Origin: Hypomyces perniciosus | Lineage: Eukaryota > Ascomycota > Sordariomycetes > Hypocreales > Hypocreaceae | NCBI GenBank assembly: GCA_008477525.1 | Contig: SPDT01000003.1 | Span: forward strand, 1,674,001-1,738,000 | Direction of reading: 5' to 3' | Length of the DNA stretch: 64,000 nt | In this document: piece by piece, positions 34,926 to 46,401 of the stretch | Position numbering within the stretch: the first letter of the stretch is position 1 | How the letters are laid out: each line of letters starts with the position of its first letter | Notes under the pieces: model-generated | Seen by the model: only the letters and a program-made list of their open reading frames with translations | Databases searched by the model: none | What the model was told of the DNA's origin: nothing | Made by a program: the position numbers and the translations under genes

Positions 34926-35319
34926 GCAATGTAATATATGAAGTAGGAAGTTCTTGCTTAGAGATAATTTCATTGCTCCCTAACTTAGTATGGTCGTTTG
35001 CTGCGCATGTTAGCAATGCGAATATTAGAGTCACATTGTAATACCTGTGTATTACCAGGGAAACTCTAATATTTCAGATCGTCGCTTTTAGCCACACTTG
35101 CTCATGCATTAATGTGACGGACCGTCATACCCTTACGCCAAACAGGGCAAAACGTCAGGCCAATAATCGCAATTGTAGCAATTACTGTGACGGTACCAAC
35201 TGTTTATAAGGGTCACATCGTGACAGGGTGATATGCAGAGAAACTCTTAGAGTGTGACGATGTTCTCATTCACCGAAAAAGATCAGAAAACAGGCAAGTA
35301 GACGCACTTAGCTATAGAG
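34926..35319. other. Spacer with inverted repeat and TGACG-rich stretch
   Basis: Contains the presumed 3' region of the NmrA-like gene, an imperfect inverted repeat at 35021-35073, and from about 35111 repeated GTGACGG/CCGTCA motifs that resemble LTR-4 ends. No coding frame. Confidence 0.5.
35021..35073. repeat. Imperfect inverted repeat
   Basis: AATATTAGAGT (35021-35031) is mirrored by ACTCTAATATT (35063-35073), and inside these arms TAATAC and GTATTA can pair as well. It may be a miniature transposon remnant, or it may act in 3' end formation of the gene ending at 34925. Both are guesses. Confidence 0.5.
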
Positions 35320-35578
35320 TATGACGGTCTGACCTAGCGTAACCAGTGTAAGTGGTGACAAGGGTTAGGGTTTCCCAATGAACTAAACCATGTAGGGGTT
35401 TATGTTGACAGAACGTCAGGAAGTAAACTTAAGCAATGTAAACGTTAATTGTCACGATCGTGGTATATTTAAGCGTCTAATCTCAGGTATACTGTAAATT
35501 AGTATAATTGAGTGATCTGTTAATGACTGGCTAAAGGTAAGCTATATAGGTGTAGGCATAAGGCCAGTCTATATACTC
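35320..35578 (+). repeat. LTR-4 fragment, unmutated copy
   Basis: Aligns with 40260-40515 along its length; that copy looks like this one after C-to-T/G-to-A changes (TATGACGGTCTGACC here, TGTAACGGTCTAACC there). It contains GGGTTTATGTTGACAGAACG, nearly shared with LTR-3. It breaks off at about 35578, where a LINE remnant begins. Confidence 0.65.
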
Positions 35579-35586
35579 GTTGGTGA

Positions 35587-36108
35587 TTATGCAGGAGCGT
35601 TTAATTCCCATCTTCGATAGCCCTCTGGGGCATTATCATCCCAGTACTGGTTCAGTAAACGTGCCCTTTCCTTTTTTGCCCAGCGCTTGATATGTGTATA
35701 ACTGCTATGGCTAACGCAAGGAGCGGGGGCATTGGCGCCCTGTTTAGCAAGCTTATCCGCCACTTCATTGCCTGGGATGTCTCTATGCCCTGGCACTTGG
35801 AACTTAAGGAACTCCCCTTGCGATGAGATAGGAGCTTCATTAAGTAATACATTCACTACTGAGAGGTTGTCTAGGAAGAAATGCGTCTCGCTGATGAAAC
35901 TGTTTCTCTTCCGAATCTCATATGCGACCTCCATGGCCTTGGTAGCGCCGGTTACCTCTGCATCGAATACCTCCGCGTTAGGCAAAGGGCCGAAGCGGGA
36001 TAGGGCATTGCCTCTGTGGTAGACTACCGCTCCCCAGCCTGTGCGGTCGTTGGTTTGAGATCCATCGGAGTAGGCAATAATCGTCGATGCTGGTGAGCGT
36101 GTAAGTGA
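35587..36108 (-). pseudogene. LINE retrotransposon fragment, RNase H domain
   Basis: A minus-strand frame is open from 36108 to the TAA at 35587 without an ATG. It encodes the RNase HI domain found at the C-terminus of fungal non-LTR (Tad1/I-like) retrotransposons. The four acidic active-site positions are visible: IIAYSDGSQ, DAEVTGATKAMEVA, FFLDNLS and GNEVADKLAKQGA. The residues between EFLKFQ and VPGHRDIPGNE are shorter than usual; the fragment seems to lack roughly 15-20 residues there, in frame. The reverse transcriptase is absent upstream, and the 3' end is cut at the LTR-4 fragment, so it is a dead fragment despite intact local coding. GC-rich and not RIP-mutated, unlike the other elements. 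Confidence 0.85.
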
Positions 36109-36111
36109 TCA

Positions 36112-37993
36112 CTGCATTGCAGGTGATTACCCTTCCCATTGGTCCATCGCTCCGTCGTTTATCCGTAAGGTCTAATTTTCCGACAAAATGGTGTTGGGTC
36201 GTGACACGACTGAGTTAGTAGGTATTATTGCTGGATTGTACTGTTGAGCATGTGAACATCAAATTACTTAATCTAGGGCAATGTTCGTATGTGGTCGGCT
36301 GGTGTTTTAAGGTAGTCTATGCTTTAATATGTTTAGTTTAGGCTGGATAGTGGTTTATCTATGAGCTAATCTTGATATATTATAAAGTTCTAATGCGAAC
36401 TACCTGTGATACAGGAAATACAAGGATAAAGTGCGCACAGCGTTATTGGTTAGATGCTTCATTATGTAATCACAGGTATCAATCACAGATTAACAGTATG
36501 AGGGCTCATTTGCAGATGCATAAAATACTAGAATTCGACATTCTTGCTGATCCCAAGTTAGGTGGGAAAAGCTGCTGCTTAAATACATGAATTTGCTAAC
36601 CATCCGGGTTCTTACTAACCATCCGGGTTCTTACAGGCTAGTTAGGAATAAAGGAATGTGCCGTGATGTGGAATTATCCGTTACTGAGGTTGACAACAGG
36701 GCTCATGCAATGCGTATATAGCAGGGCCCTCAGGGCACACACATTTTTCACAATTCAAGCCACAATCTTATACTTCAATGCAAGGTGCTCGTAGCTGTAT
36801 GACACTACCTGTAAGAAGTTGAGTTTGATAGAACTTCGCTCTGACTCCCCGATATTTTGTATAGGTAACAAAGACAGGCCGGCTCACTTCACTCGGTTGG
36901 TGTATTTTCACTAACATCTAGTCAATATCCCCCAAGTAAGTCATTTTCTGGGATGAGGATGGCGGGGTTAGCTGGCTTGTTAATAGAGCCAGTGCCCTAC
37001 TTCACTTTACCCAGGGATCGCTCCAGCACAGCAAACGAACGTTCAAATTATGATAAATCCCAAATATACACACTACCAGCCCTCAGGTAGTGTTGAAAAT
37101 TCTGGCAAATGAGAGTAATCGTGGTCTTGAAATATATGGAGCAATAGTAACTTAAGGACCATTTCAAAGAGAGCCACCAGATACTACACCTCAGAGAATC
37201 AAATAGAGCGTATCTATAACTTTCGAAAGATGCCTGTGTAGGGGGTAGCAAGCTTAATATACTGCGATCCCGTTTCTCCTCGGATTCGAGCGTAGTCTTA
37301 AGACAAGACCAGAGATCAAGCCGCTACGCATAGAAGCCGCCATCTTTAGCTACAATCTGAAGATACCTTTGGTATTAGAAAGATTACGGTAACCTGGAGG
37401 CGGGTGAAGCGGTGCTTGAGTCTGAGAAAAGAGATGCAAGTGTTCACTGTTCTTTGATGGGGGATTGTAATGGATATAGAATCACTCAGCAGTTCGCAAG
37501 GTTTGAGCCAAAGAAATGTATTTTGTCAGGAGAACAGTCTACTTTTGAGTTAGCTGAGAAGCCCTGTAGGTTTCGAAGCTATGCAAATTCCCCAGGGGAT
37601 TGGAGGTGGAGCTTTGGCAGGCTGAAGCGGCGTATCCAAGATGCGGTTGCCTCATTGGAGCAAGAACGCCGAGTTCTGGGATATGGAAACGGCCATCACG
37701 AATTCAGCTTCAAATCCTCAAGTTAATAAGTCTCTATTGAATGTAAAATGGACAAATAGCGCTGGTGAATACGTTGAATATTCGATGTCCAACCAAAGCC
37801 GCATCACTTCCTTCGGGCCAGTGTCTCCGTAATCGCATATTCCATGTATTTGTCAAGTTTCAAATGATTAGATATACTCCCATCTCCTTCGTCTCCTGAA
37901 GCGCCGTATTGAAGTTCGGTCTACTTGATTACCATTGTCTCGTATTCTAATTGATCGCCCTTGCGGTGTGATACAGCTCTACGCCTTGCCCAC
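36112..37993. other. Long spacer, no gene recognised
   Basis: Normal-composition DNA. A 19-bp tandem duplication (TAACCATCCGGGTTCTTAC) lies at about 36597-36634. Frames at 36372-36590, 37048-37251 (minus), 37412-37726 and 37641-37832 (plus) have no motif that I know; the last two overlap in different frames and could be a decayed gene, since both read reasonably (GDWRWSFGRLKRR and KWTNSAGEYVEYSM). No RNA gene seen. Confidence 0.4.
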
Positions 37994-38697
37994 TTACAAA
38001 GCGAGCATTCCACCGACAATCAAGGCGAGAGCACTTCCACCAGCCATGGGACCTAAATGTCCAGCGAAAGAAGAGGGGGTGCTCGTGGTAGTAGATGATG
38101 TCTTAGAGGCCGAGCTTGGTCCGGTACTTGAGGCCCCGGATGAGGCCATGGTGCTGTTCATCTCGCTGCTGGAGCCGTCGTCTAGTGTGCCACCAAACAC
38201 AGACTTGGGTTCCTTGCTTGAGTCGGTCTTTGCCGCGGCCGCCATGTACTCGGCGACTGTCTCGTCGGAGCCCTGGTTGATGACGCCAACCGCGCCACCT
38301 TGGCAGTGGCCTGGGAGGGAGCAGTAGAAGAAGATAGGATCGGTGTTGTTAATGGTGACGGAGAAGGATGACTATGTAGGGAATTGAACATTAGATGCTG
38401 AAGAGGTAATGGAGAGAAAGAGTGTAGGTAGTGTAGGCTTACCTTGTCACCCGATGGGAGGGTGCCGGAATAGAATCCTCCAGTGGAAACGGGAGTGCAG
38501 GGGCTCTTGAAGTCACCAGCCACAACACTGTGCTCACTATCGAAATGGAACTCCACGACGTCTCCTTTGTTTGCCTTGATGGATTCGGGATTGAAAATGG
38601 TTTTGGAGCCTGACTTGCCGACCTCGACCTTGATAGTCTCGGCAGATGCCCCTGCGGCGAGGCCAAGCACAGCCAAAATGCCAACGCTGAGATGCAT
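37994..38697 (-). CDS. GPI-anchored serine-rich cupredoxin-like extracellular protein, two exons
   Basis: Exon 1 38443-38697, intron 38372-38442 (71 nt, GTAAGC donor, CTAAT branch-like, TAG acceptor), exon 2 37994-38371: 210 aa. Residues 1-19 are a signal peptide (cleavage after GASA). Residues 20-118 form a cupredoxin fold typical of fungal extracellular serine-rich proteins: H56 in SEHSV, C102 in FFYCSLPGHC and H107 match blue-copper ligands, and C67/C108 match the usual disulfide. The axial ligand position, usually Met in HCQ.GM, is Ala112 here. Residues 150-190 are Ser/Thr-rich (cell-wall type), and the C-terminus is a hydrophobic GPI-attachment signal (ALALIVGGMLAL). It should sit on the cell surface; a redox or copper-binding role is inferred from the family and not certain. 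Without splicing the frame runs to a spurious 171-aa product. TATA box at 38799-38805. Confidence 0.92.
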
Positions 38698-40259
38698 GAT
38701 AGATGACTAATGCGTGTTGATGAACGAACAGTAAGGTAAAGGGTCGATGAGAGTACAACCGTTTGGTTTTGGGAGCCAAGAAGCTGGCCGCTCTCGTGTT
38801 ATATACTTCCTACATAGGTACGTGGACAAGGACCCTTGGAAGTGCATTGGAAGTGCCGCGCCAGTGACATCATGCGGTCACAAACGCTGCTTTGCCAATT
38901 GAAGTGAGCACCACATGGCTCTGTGCTCCGATGATCGGACGGCTCGTCGGCAAGGTGCTTTAGCGCTGCTCCTCTCTAGCCGTCGGCCTTGAGGGCGGTG
39001 AATGTCGACTTGCACGAAGAAATGGAAGAAACGAGGCAGGCCTACTCTATGTTGGTACCTCGAGTTACGGATCTCCGAGGTGATTCAATAAGCTGCTAAT
39101 GGTGATACCTGTGCGCCGCCACAAGGCTATCCGTGCACATTAAACCGCTAACTTTACGGAGTAGGCCCTTGAACTACTCCCTAGCGTCATTTTTCTTGCT
39201 GATAACGTTCCTGTAAGCGCTTGGGAAACTGTAATAGCCAACTGTTATTGCAGTGGTCGGGAATATTGTATTATGTGATCTTAACACTAGTATAGTCACA
39301 AATCATCCGCGTCGGCACATCTAACCTGCCGCACCCTCTGTGCCCGGGGCTTCAGATAGTCCGGTTGGCAGTGCCATGATTGGTCAGCATCTGGATCAAC
39401 ATAGGCACCACGGCAAACTGCCGTCTAATGAGGTTCTAGAGTGTGTACTGCTACAAAAGCGGGTTTGGCTATGGCTCTTGCTAAGCTACTAGGGATGCCT
39501 AGACGCTGTCGCAAACAAGTTAGCAACGGTGCTCCAGGGCGCAAGCTTGGGGCTCCTCTCACTATCGCAAATCCTCAAAGCGGTAAAAATTGCAACTCGT
39601 CCTCCAGCCAGCTATCCCAGATCCAGCTATGCAGCGGCATACTACGTGGACTACTGTATAAAGTAAAGGAGGCCTCCTATACCCCAGCCTAGGATCCCAG
39701 TGTATTTGTCAAGCTTCGCAAGAGTATCCTTATGCGTATATGGAAATGACTTTAGGATTTGAAGACTATCTTGAAGCCCACTGTTCACAGCCCAGGCTCG
39801 GATTGGCAAATGATGCCTCCGGAGTTAGGGACCTTCTTGCCCCTCCCCCCCAAATAATGTAATATTCGGCCGACTTTGAGGGGAAACACACCGGTAATTA
39901 GATGATAATACTATTTGGCTCTTGTTGCTGGTCCTCTCAGATCCCTGCTCTCGGATCGCTTAGCCTAATCGAGCGACTAGTCCTGAGATCTATTTACAAC
40001 TTTGTTCATTAATAAGTTACCCGCTGGGTTGACTGAGCCGGGCCTGCCGGGCTAGGCTCCCAGCTCTCTGGTGTAGAGCTAGTGACAATCCCCGTAACTG
40101 TATCGCATTTGTAACCACCTTTTCCAACGCAACTTATGCCCTGATCGGCTCGAGGAAAAATTAATGCTTGACAGTCGAAATTTTTGTATTTTATCGCTAA
40201 AAAGACAAGCCTTCCCCATTATAATATAGTAAATTATTACTTAATAAGGGGATACTTAT
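38698..40259. other. Promoter region and spacer, no further gene recognised
   Basis: Normal-composition DNA. The plus frame 39441-39692 (83 aa) is Ser/Lys-rich with no motif and is not called. From about 40150 the AT content rises toward the LTR-4 copy. Nothing else supported. Confidence 0.45.
38799..38805 (-). promoter_or_regulatory. TATA box of the cupredoxin-like gene
   Basis: TATATAA on the minus strand, about 100 bp upstream of the start codon at 38697, a usual spacing for a TATA-driven fungal gene. Confidence 0.5.
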
Positions 40260-40515
40260 TGTAACGGTCTAACCTAAAGTAACTAGGGTAAATGGTAATA
40301 AGGGTTAAAGTTTCCTAATAAACTACACTATATAAGGGTTTATATTAACAGAATATTAAGACGTAAACTTAAGCAATATAAACATTAATTATTATAATTA
40401 TAGTATAGTTAAGCGTCTAGTCTTAACTATACTATAAATTAGTATAATTAAGTAATCTATTAATAATTAGCTAAAGGTATTTTTTGTAAATATAGGCGTA
40501 GAGCTAATATATATA
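40260..40515 (+). repeat. LTR-4 copy, RIP-mutated
   Basis: Starts TGTAACGGTCTAACC and matches 35320-35578 with transition changes. It continues to about 40678 into a segment (40588-40678, encoding MARKGWLGQ on the plus strand) that recurs inverted at 47700-47872. The two together may be one ~500-bp LTR whose far end is CCGTGACA. Confidence 0.6.
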
Positions 40516-40678
40516 TATCTATACATTTTATATAAAGTATTAATTATATAAATAAAGCGTTAGTAATCTTTAAAGTTTACCTATTATGGCACGGAAAGGC
40601 TGGTTAGGGCAAGTATTATTATGCCGTAAAGAGCGAAAAAGCCCTAAGGCTCTATAGAAAGCTATAGCTAGGAAGTAA

Positions 40679-42540
40679 TTGTACCCGCTAGTTCTAGGAG
40701 CAGATATACCTTTTTCAGTCTGCCTGAAAAAAATTCAGGCGTTAGGGACCAGAGCCTTAGAGATGTATTATATACTTAGCCTCGCGTTTACATATAAAAC
40801 TGACGCGTTAAACAATGCCTTTGCTTGGAATTTCCTAAGGTATAGTTGGTCTATGACGCGTCAGAGCTCTAATGTGCCAAACTCTAAATCGCTAATAGTG
40901 TATAAAGACGGAAATCAGTATGTCTTCGGAGTCGTCTCTGCCTATAGGGGATATATCCATAACGAATTCAGCTCACCAGTTCCTGAATCGAGCATCTGTG
41001 AAGTAGAGCAGCCTAGCTCACAACAGTCCATTTCTTCCACGCCCTTCTCCTATACGTCATCCGCGTCTACACGCCAATCACGACCAAAGAGGCGTAAACT
41101 CCGCGCACCAGATACTTGGAAGCACTTCCGTGTACCTCAGGGAGACGAAGATACACACCAGAATAACCAGAGACTCTGGTATTGTGATCAATGCCACAAC
41201 CCGCCATGGCGAACTGTTTCAACCACGAGTGCCAAGCGGCATATGCGAAACGATCATAGTATAATCATCGATGATGACGAAAGGCCGGCCAAGAAGGCAC
41301 TTCAACAGTCTCTTGAAATTGCATTCGCACATGCAGAAGAAAATAATCGAGCGATATTCTCCCGGAATAAACAATCGATCCTCCAGAATGCGATCAACCT
41401 TAACACATTCTACAAAGCACAGATCCAGCTGATTACGCGCCGCCGTCTCCCGCTCAACTGTGTCTCTTGGCCGGAATACCAAGCACTTCTTTGTACAGTT
41501 AATCCGCGTGCTGAAGAGGTCCTTATCCAATCAGGAAATACTATATTGTCGCATATTGAACGATCCTACATCGTACACCGTGAGAATATTAAGGATCAAC
41601 TACAGGCGGCAAAGTCGCAAGTCCGCTTTAGTATCGACCTATGGTCATCGCCGCACTGAAAAGCTTTTCTCGGAATATGTGGACAATAGGTTAATGAACA
41701 CTATAAGCTCCGTGAAGCCCTATTAGGTCTGCCGAACGTGCAGCAGAGTCACTCCGGCGAGGTAATGTCACGGCACTTGCTAGATACTATACGATATTTC
41801 GATATCGCAGACAATATTAGTTACTTCACCTCCGATAACATTGCCGCTAACGACACTTGCCTGCGGGCTTTATCGACAGCATTGGCGAACGAGTTTGGCG
41901 TCAGAATGGACGCTGCCGAGCGCCGTGTTCGATGTAGAGGCCATATCATCAATCTCTGCCTCCAGGCATTTCTCTTCGCCTCCAGCAAAGAGGCGCTTAA
42001 CGCGGCAATTGATAAGGCAGATATAAACGCGGATGCCACTGTCGTTGGATCTTTATAGGCACGACTGTAATAAAGGAACAAGATGGGCAAGTGCCAGAAG
42101 GTGTCGGAGGATTAAGCTGGATAGCGATCAATTGGCCCTCTTGGTAAACTGCACAACATCGCCGTGTATATCTGGAGCTTTACGATATACAGTGATGCTT
42201 GGCAACGTTTAGCAGGTTGCGCACTCGGTATTGATAATGCAACGAGATGGAATTCGTGGTATACGCTACTTCAGACTCCTCTCAAGAAGAAAGACAAGCT
42301 TATGGTATTTCAGCAAGAGCATTATAAGTTCTTGGGCGAAGACAGCCTCACGCCGGATGACTGGGATATTCTTACGCTCACGGCAGACTTCCTGCAACCC
42401 TTCTGGCAGGCCACCCTAGCGAGGCAGAAGAAGTGATCATCGTTAGATCAGTTGCTTTACCATATGGATATCTTACTCCCATTTCCTTTGTCCAGCGAAA
42501 TGTAGCGAACAGGGTCTAGACCCCTGGCTCCTGCCGACCT
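40679..42540 (+). pseudogene. hAT-family transposase with BED zinc finger, broken and C-terminally truncated
   Basis: One plus-strand frame carries a fungal hAT transposase. Around 41118-41260 lies a BED zinc finger (WKHFRVP, CDQC, then HMRNDH). The first catalytic Asp is in FSIDLWSSP (about 41629-41652), the second in FTSDNIAANDT (about 41826-41858), followed by CRGHIINL (a conserved CxxH region) at about 41938, GPLGKLHNIAVYIW (about 42135-42175) and NATRWNSWY (about 42237-42263). In-frame stops interrupt it (TGA at 41657-41659, then TAGs, and a cluster at 42050-42125), most explained by C-to-T or G-to-A changes. The hATC dimerisation domain is absent; after about 42540 the sequence is AT-rich and unrelated. 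The open frame up to 41659 begins without a convincing ATG; the first in-frame ATG is at about 40763. Terminal inverted repeats were not found. Confidence 0.88.
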
Positions 42541-42569
42541 GTTGCCAGGGCTGCATCCCGATGAAACAA

Positions 42570-45300
42570 AGCAAATCTGGACCCTATATTTGACTGTTTA
42601 ATCGAATTTCGATGCTATATTTAACTGTTTAATTAGATTTAATTTAATTTCATATATCTAATTATGTAATCCTATTTTTAATTTTTCAGTACCTTTATCC
42701 TTTAATTTCTTTAATATTAATATTAATTTAATTACTTTACTTTTCCTTTTTAAAAATAAAATTCCCTTTAAGTATAATTGCATTTTTTATAGTTAATTCT
42801 TTAAATATTATAACTTTTTAAATATTAATAGATTTATAAAAAGTTAGTAAAAAGTTAATATTAATTTAATAAAGTTAAAGGCTTTTTTACAGTTAACTGC
42901 TATAGTAAAAATTATTAATATATTAAAAGTAAATTTATTCAAGGTTAAAAATATATATTAAGATAATAGTTATTATTATATTAAATTATTATTAACAATA
43001 ACTTTTTTCTTTATTTTTTTTAACATTAAAAAAAGTTTTTTAATATTAGATTTTAATTAAATACACTTTTATTATTTTAATTATAATATTAATACTTTTC
43101 GTATATAATAAGATTATTTTTAATATTTTAAAGCTAAATAAACTAGTTTTTATTATTTTAATAATTCTTAAATTATTTCATATTTGAATTTAAATATAAA
43201 ATAACTGCTGCTCTAAATAAAAGCAATTCTTTAAATTAAATAATAAATATTAAGCTTTATTATATAATTATAATAATAATTTAAAAGTATACTTTAAAAG
43301 ATGTATTAAACATTTAACTTTTTTGAAGTTATTTTTATATAAAGGTTTTTAAATATACTGCTATTGTAATAATATTTATTTAATTATTAAATATATTAAA
43401 TTTTATTTTATTTTATTATTAAAAATAAATTTTCATTTAAATATAAATTTATTAAAGATTTAAAAGTTATTATTTTTGTTAGATTTTTAAATAAATCTTT
43501 TAAAATATTTACTATTTAAACTATAAAGTAAAACATAAAGAATAATTATAAGAAATAACTATAACTGCTATAAAAAGCTTTAGCTTATAATAAAAAAAGC
43601 TTTACTCTAATTATAGTTTTTAATATAATTATAAACTATAAATAGTTAAGTTTTAAAATAGAATTAAATTAATAAAAGAATTAAATTTATAAATTAAAAA
43701 TTAAAGAAATTAATTAAAAATAAAGTAAAAAAGTATTTATATAACTTTAAAAGTATAATAATAAAAAAAAAATATATACTAATATAAATAAATATTAAAT
43801 TTATATTAAAGGCTAAAAAAAGAATTGTTTTTAATATTAAAGGAATTAAAATCTATTATTATTAAATTCCTTTAAAGGCAGTAAATTATTACTTTATATA
43901 ATGATTAAATATTATTTTTCATAAAAATATTAAACTATAAACAAAAATAATTATAGAAAGGTAATTTAACTTTAATAAACTTAAAACTTAAATTATATAC
44001 TTAATACTTTTAAATATATTATTAAATATACTTTTTAATATATTTCTTAAAAATCCTTTATTAATAAAAACATTAATTAATTATTTAGTTTTAAATAAGC
44101 TTTTAAGTAATAAATGAAAAAGCTTTATATAAAACTTATAAATACTAAATTTTATTTATTATAATTGAATTATATCATATTTATAAACAAATATAAAATT
44201 ACTTTTTTACTATTTATATTAATAATTTTAGAATTAATAATAATAAAATTATTAAAATTTAAAATTTAAAATGAGTTATTTATAAAATATTTAATATAAA
44301 AGATTTTAAAATAATTAATAAATATATATTAAAAAGTTTTTAAAAAATTTAAAAATAACATAATTATAATTAATTAAAACGTTAATAATCTTTAAAGCAT
44401 TTTTTAATTTGCTTTTATATATAAATATACAAAGAAAAATAATTATCATAATTTAATAGTTAAAAGTATAATATATAAAATAATTTAAATTTACTTTAAT
44501 TAAAGGTTTTTAATATTAATACTTTTATACTTTATATATAATTTATTAAATTATTATATTGTAGTTAAAAATATAGTTTTTATTATATTTAAAATATAAA
44601 AAATTATAATTTAACTTTTAAAAGAAAAAAACTTTGTTAAAAAAATACAATTAATATTATAATTTAAATAAATTTAAACTTTTATAATAATTATATAAAG
44701 TTATTTAAAGTTTAATACCTTTATTAAAAGTAGCTTTATATTATCAAAATCTTATTATTATAACTATATATTTCTTTTTATTATAAAAGTACAATATTAA
44801 TAATGAATTAAATCGTTTATAAAGCTATTTTATTTAAAAATTTAATATTAAAATTAAAAATGTATATTGAAAGGTAAATTATTATTTATAATAATAATAT
44901 AAAAGCTATTTATATTTACTTTGATTTTAAATTTTATAGTAATATAAAATATATTTTAATTAATAGTTATTTTATATATTAAAAAGTTAAAGAAAGTTAC
45001 GTTTATATCAAATATTAACTTATTAATTAAATAATTATAAATAACTTTATTAAATTACTATTAATTAAGAAATTCTATAAAATAATATAAGCTATAAAGC
45101 TTAAAAGAATTAATAATAAAGAAAATATTAAAAAAGTATTACTATTATGAAATAAAAAAATTAAAGAACTTTACTTAAAGAGGTATATTAAACTTAATAG
45201 GAAAAGCAAATAATAGATTTATTTTTTATACAATAGTAAAGCTGCCTTAAACTAGAATTATTAAAATCTAGTTTTCAAGGTTAATTAAAGGAAATCTTTT
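42570..45300. other. Extremely AT-rich degraded DNA
   Basis: Nearly all A/T with stops in all frames; no domain readable and no clear match to other tracts in the window. Probably a strongly RIP-mutated transposon; it may include the lost 3' part of the hAT element. Confidence 0.5.
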
Positions 45301-46401
45301 TTAAAGGGGATAGTATTACTAAACTTGCTCAAGATTATATATATGCCTTTTAGGCCTTATAAATATAAATAGATAAAAGTATAGATTATTAATTAATAGT
45401 CGAAGAGATATCTTTATTAAGAATATCTTCCTACCTTTACAATAATGCTGCGCCTATATTATTAGCAGACTCCTGCTGTATGCTAGTAGTTAATGTACTC
45501 TTGCTCAGCTTGGAGGTATTTGCAGGCGCAATAATATGGCTGGCTGGGAAAAATTAGCTTATTGTTATCTGTTTTGACTTCAGGCTGAGAGTAATAAATA
45601 TGTTTTATATTGCGCAATCCGTAGAGTACCATATACCTTTTTAGGAAATATTGATAGTATATATTTTCTGCGACCTAAGAACGATATAATGAAATCCTCT
45701 ACGCTACTCCGGGAACATTAAAGCGCTGATGCGTCATATTCCTTCGAAGCTCACGGAACTAAATAGTTTGTGGAGCACCGAGCATACCGGAACATCTCCA
45801 TACCAACTGTTCCACATGGGAATTTGATTCTGAGGTGCCATATGTCACCCAAAAGCAATCTACCCAACGCGTGCAATTACTGTAGTATCGCGACCTTTGT
45901 GCCTCTGTATTAACTTCTTGATTCTTAGGCTTGATGGATCGTAGTGTCGGGGTTATTGGAGGCGGTAGGTCCTCCGACGTAAGACCATGTTGTTTCAAAG
46001 TTATTGGTTATATCTGGTAGGTATATCATTGGGAGAGGCGGGCGGATTTCTTACCCATTCCAGTTACTATGTGTGGACTAGTATATAGAAATCATGCAAA
46101 CCAGTGAGTCGCTCTAGTTATTTGTTTCGAGTATCTATGGGCCATTTTGCTTAAGTTGGCTAGCCTAATCAAGCCAGCGTTTCGAATAGTGCTATATTAT
46201 CCCTCGTAAGGATCCGTCACGGAGTGGATCTTAGCTCCATCTTTAGTATAAATCTTCGTATTATGATTTATGGGGTAAATTAGACGAAACTACGGAGTAA
46301 CTATTATGTTACTACGGAGTAATATTGGATATATCAGTAGTACCCAGTGACGGCTTCAATTCCCTGAGATCTTTAAGTTTCAGTAGCCCTAGAATCTTGG
46401 A
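45301..46401. other. Spacer at edge of gene island
   Basis: Composition returns to normal at about 45380. The minus frame 45759-45998 (79 aa) has no recognisable domain. Two copies of ACTACGGAGTAA lie at 46289-46300 and 46311-46322. No gene supported. Confidence 0.4.

Noticed and set aside
38182..38697. 171-aa minus-strand frame
   Set aside because: Read-through of the 71-nt intron of the cupredoxin gene into the wrong frame; the spliced model restores the domain and the GPI signal.
39441..39692. 83-aa plus-strand frame
   Set aside because: Low-complexity Ser/Lys composition, no domain, no splice or promoter support.
31171..40259. Secondary-metabolite gene cluster
   Set aside because: Two reductases are present but no PKS, NRPS, terpene cyclase, P450, transporter or regulator; too little to call a cluster.
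45759..45998. 79-aa minus-strand frame
   Set aside because: No recognisable domain or neighbouring exon; not enough to call a gene.
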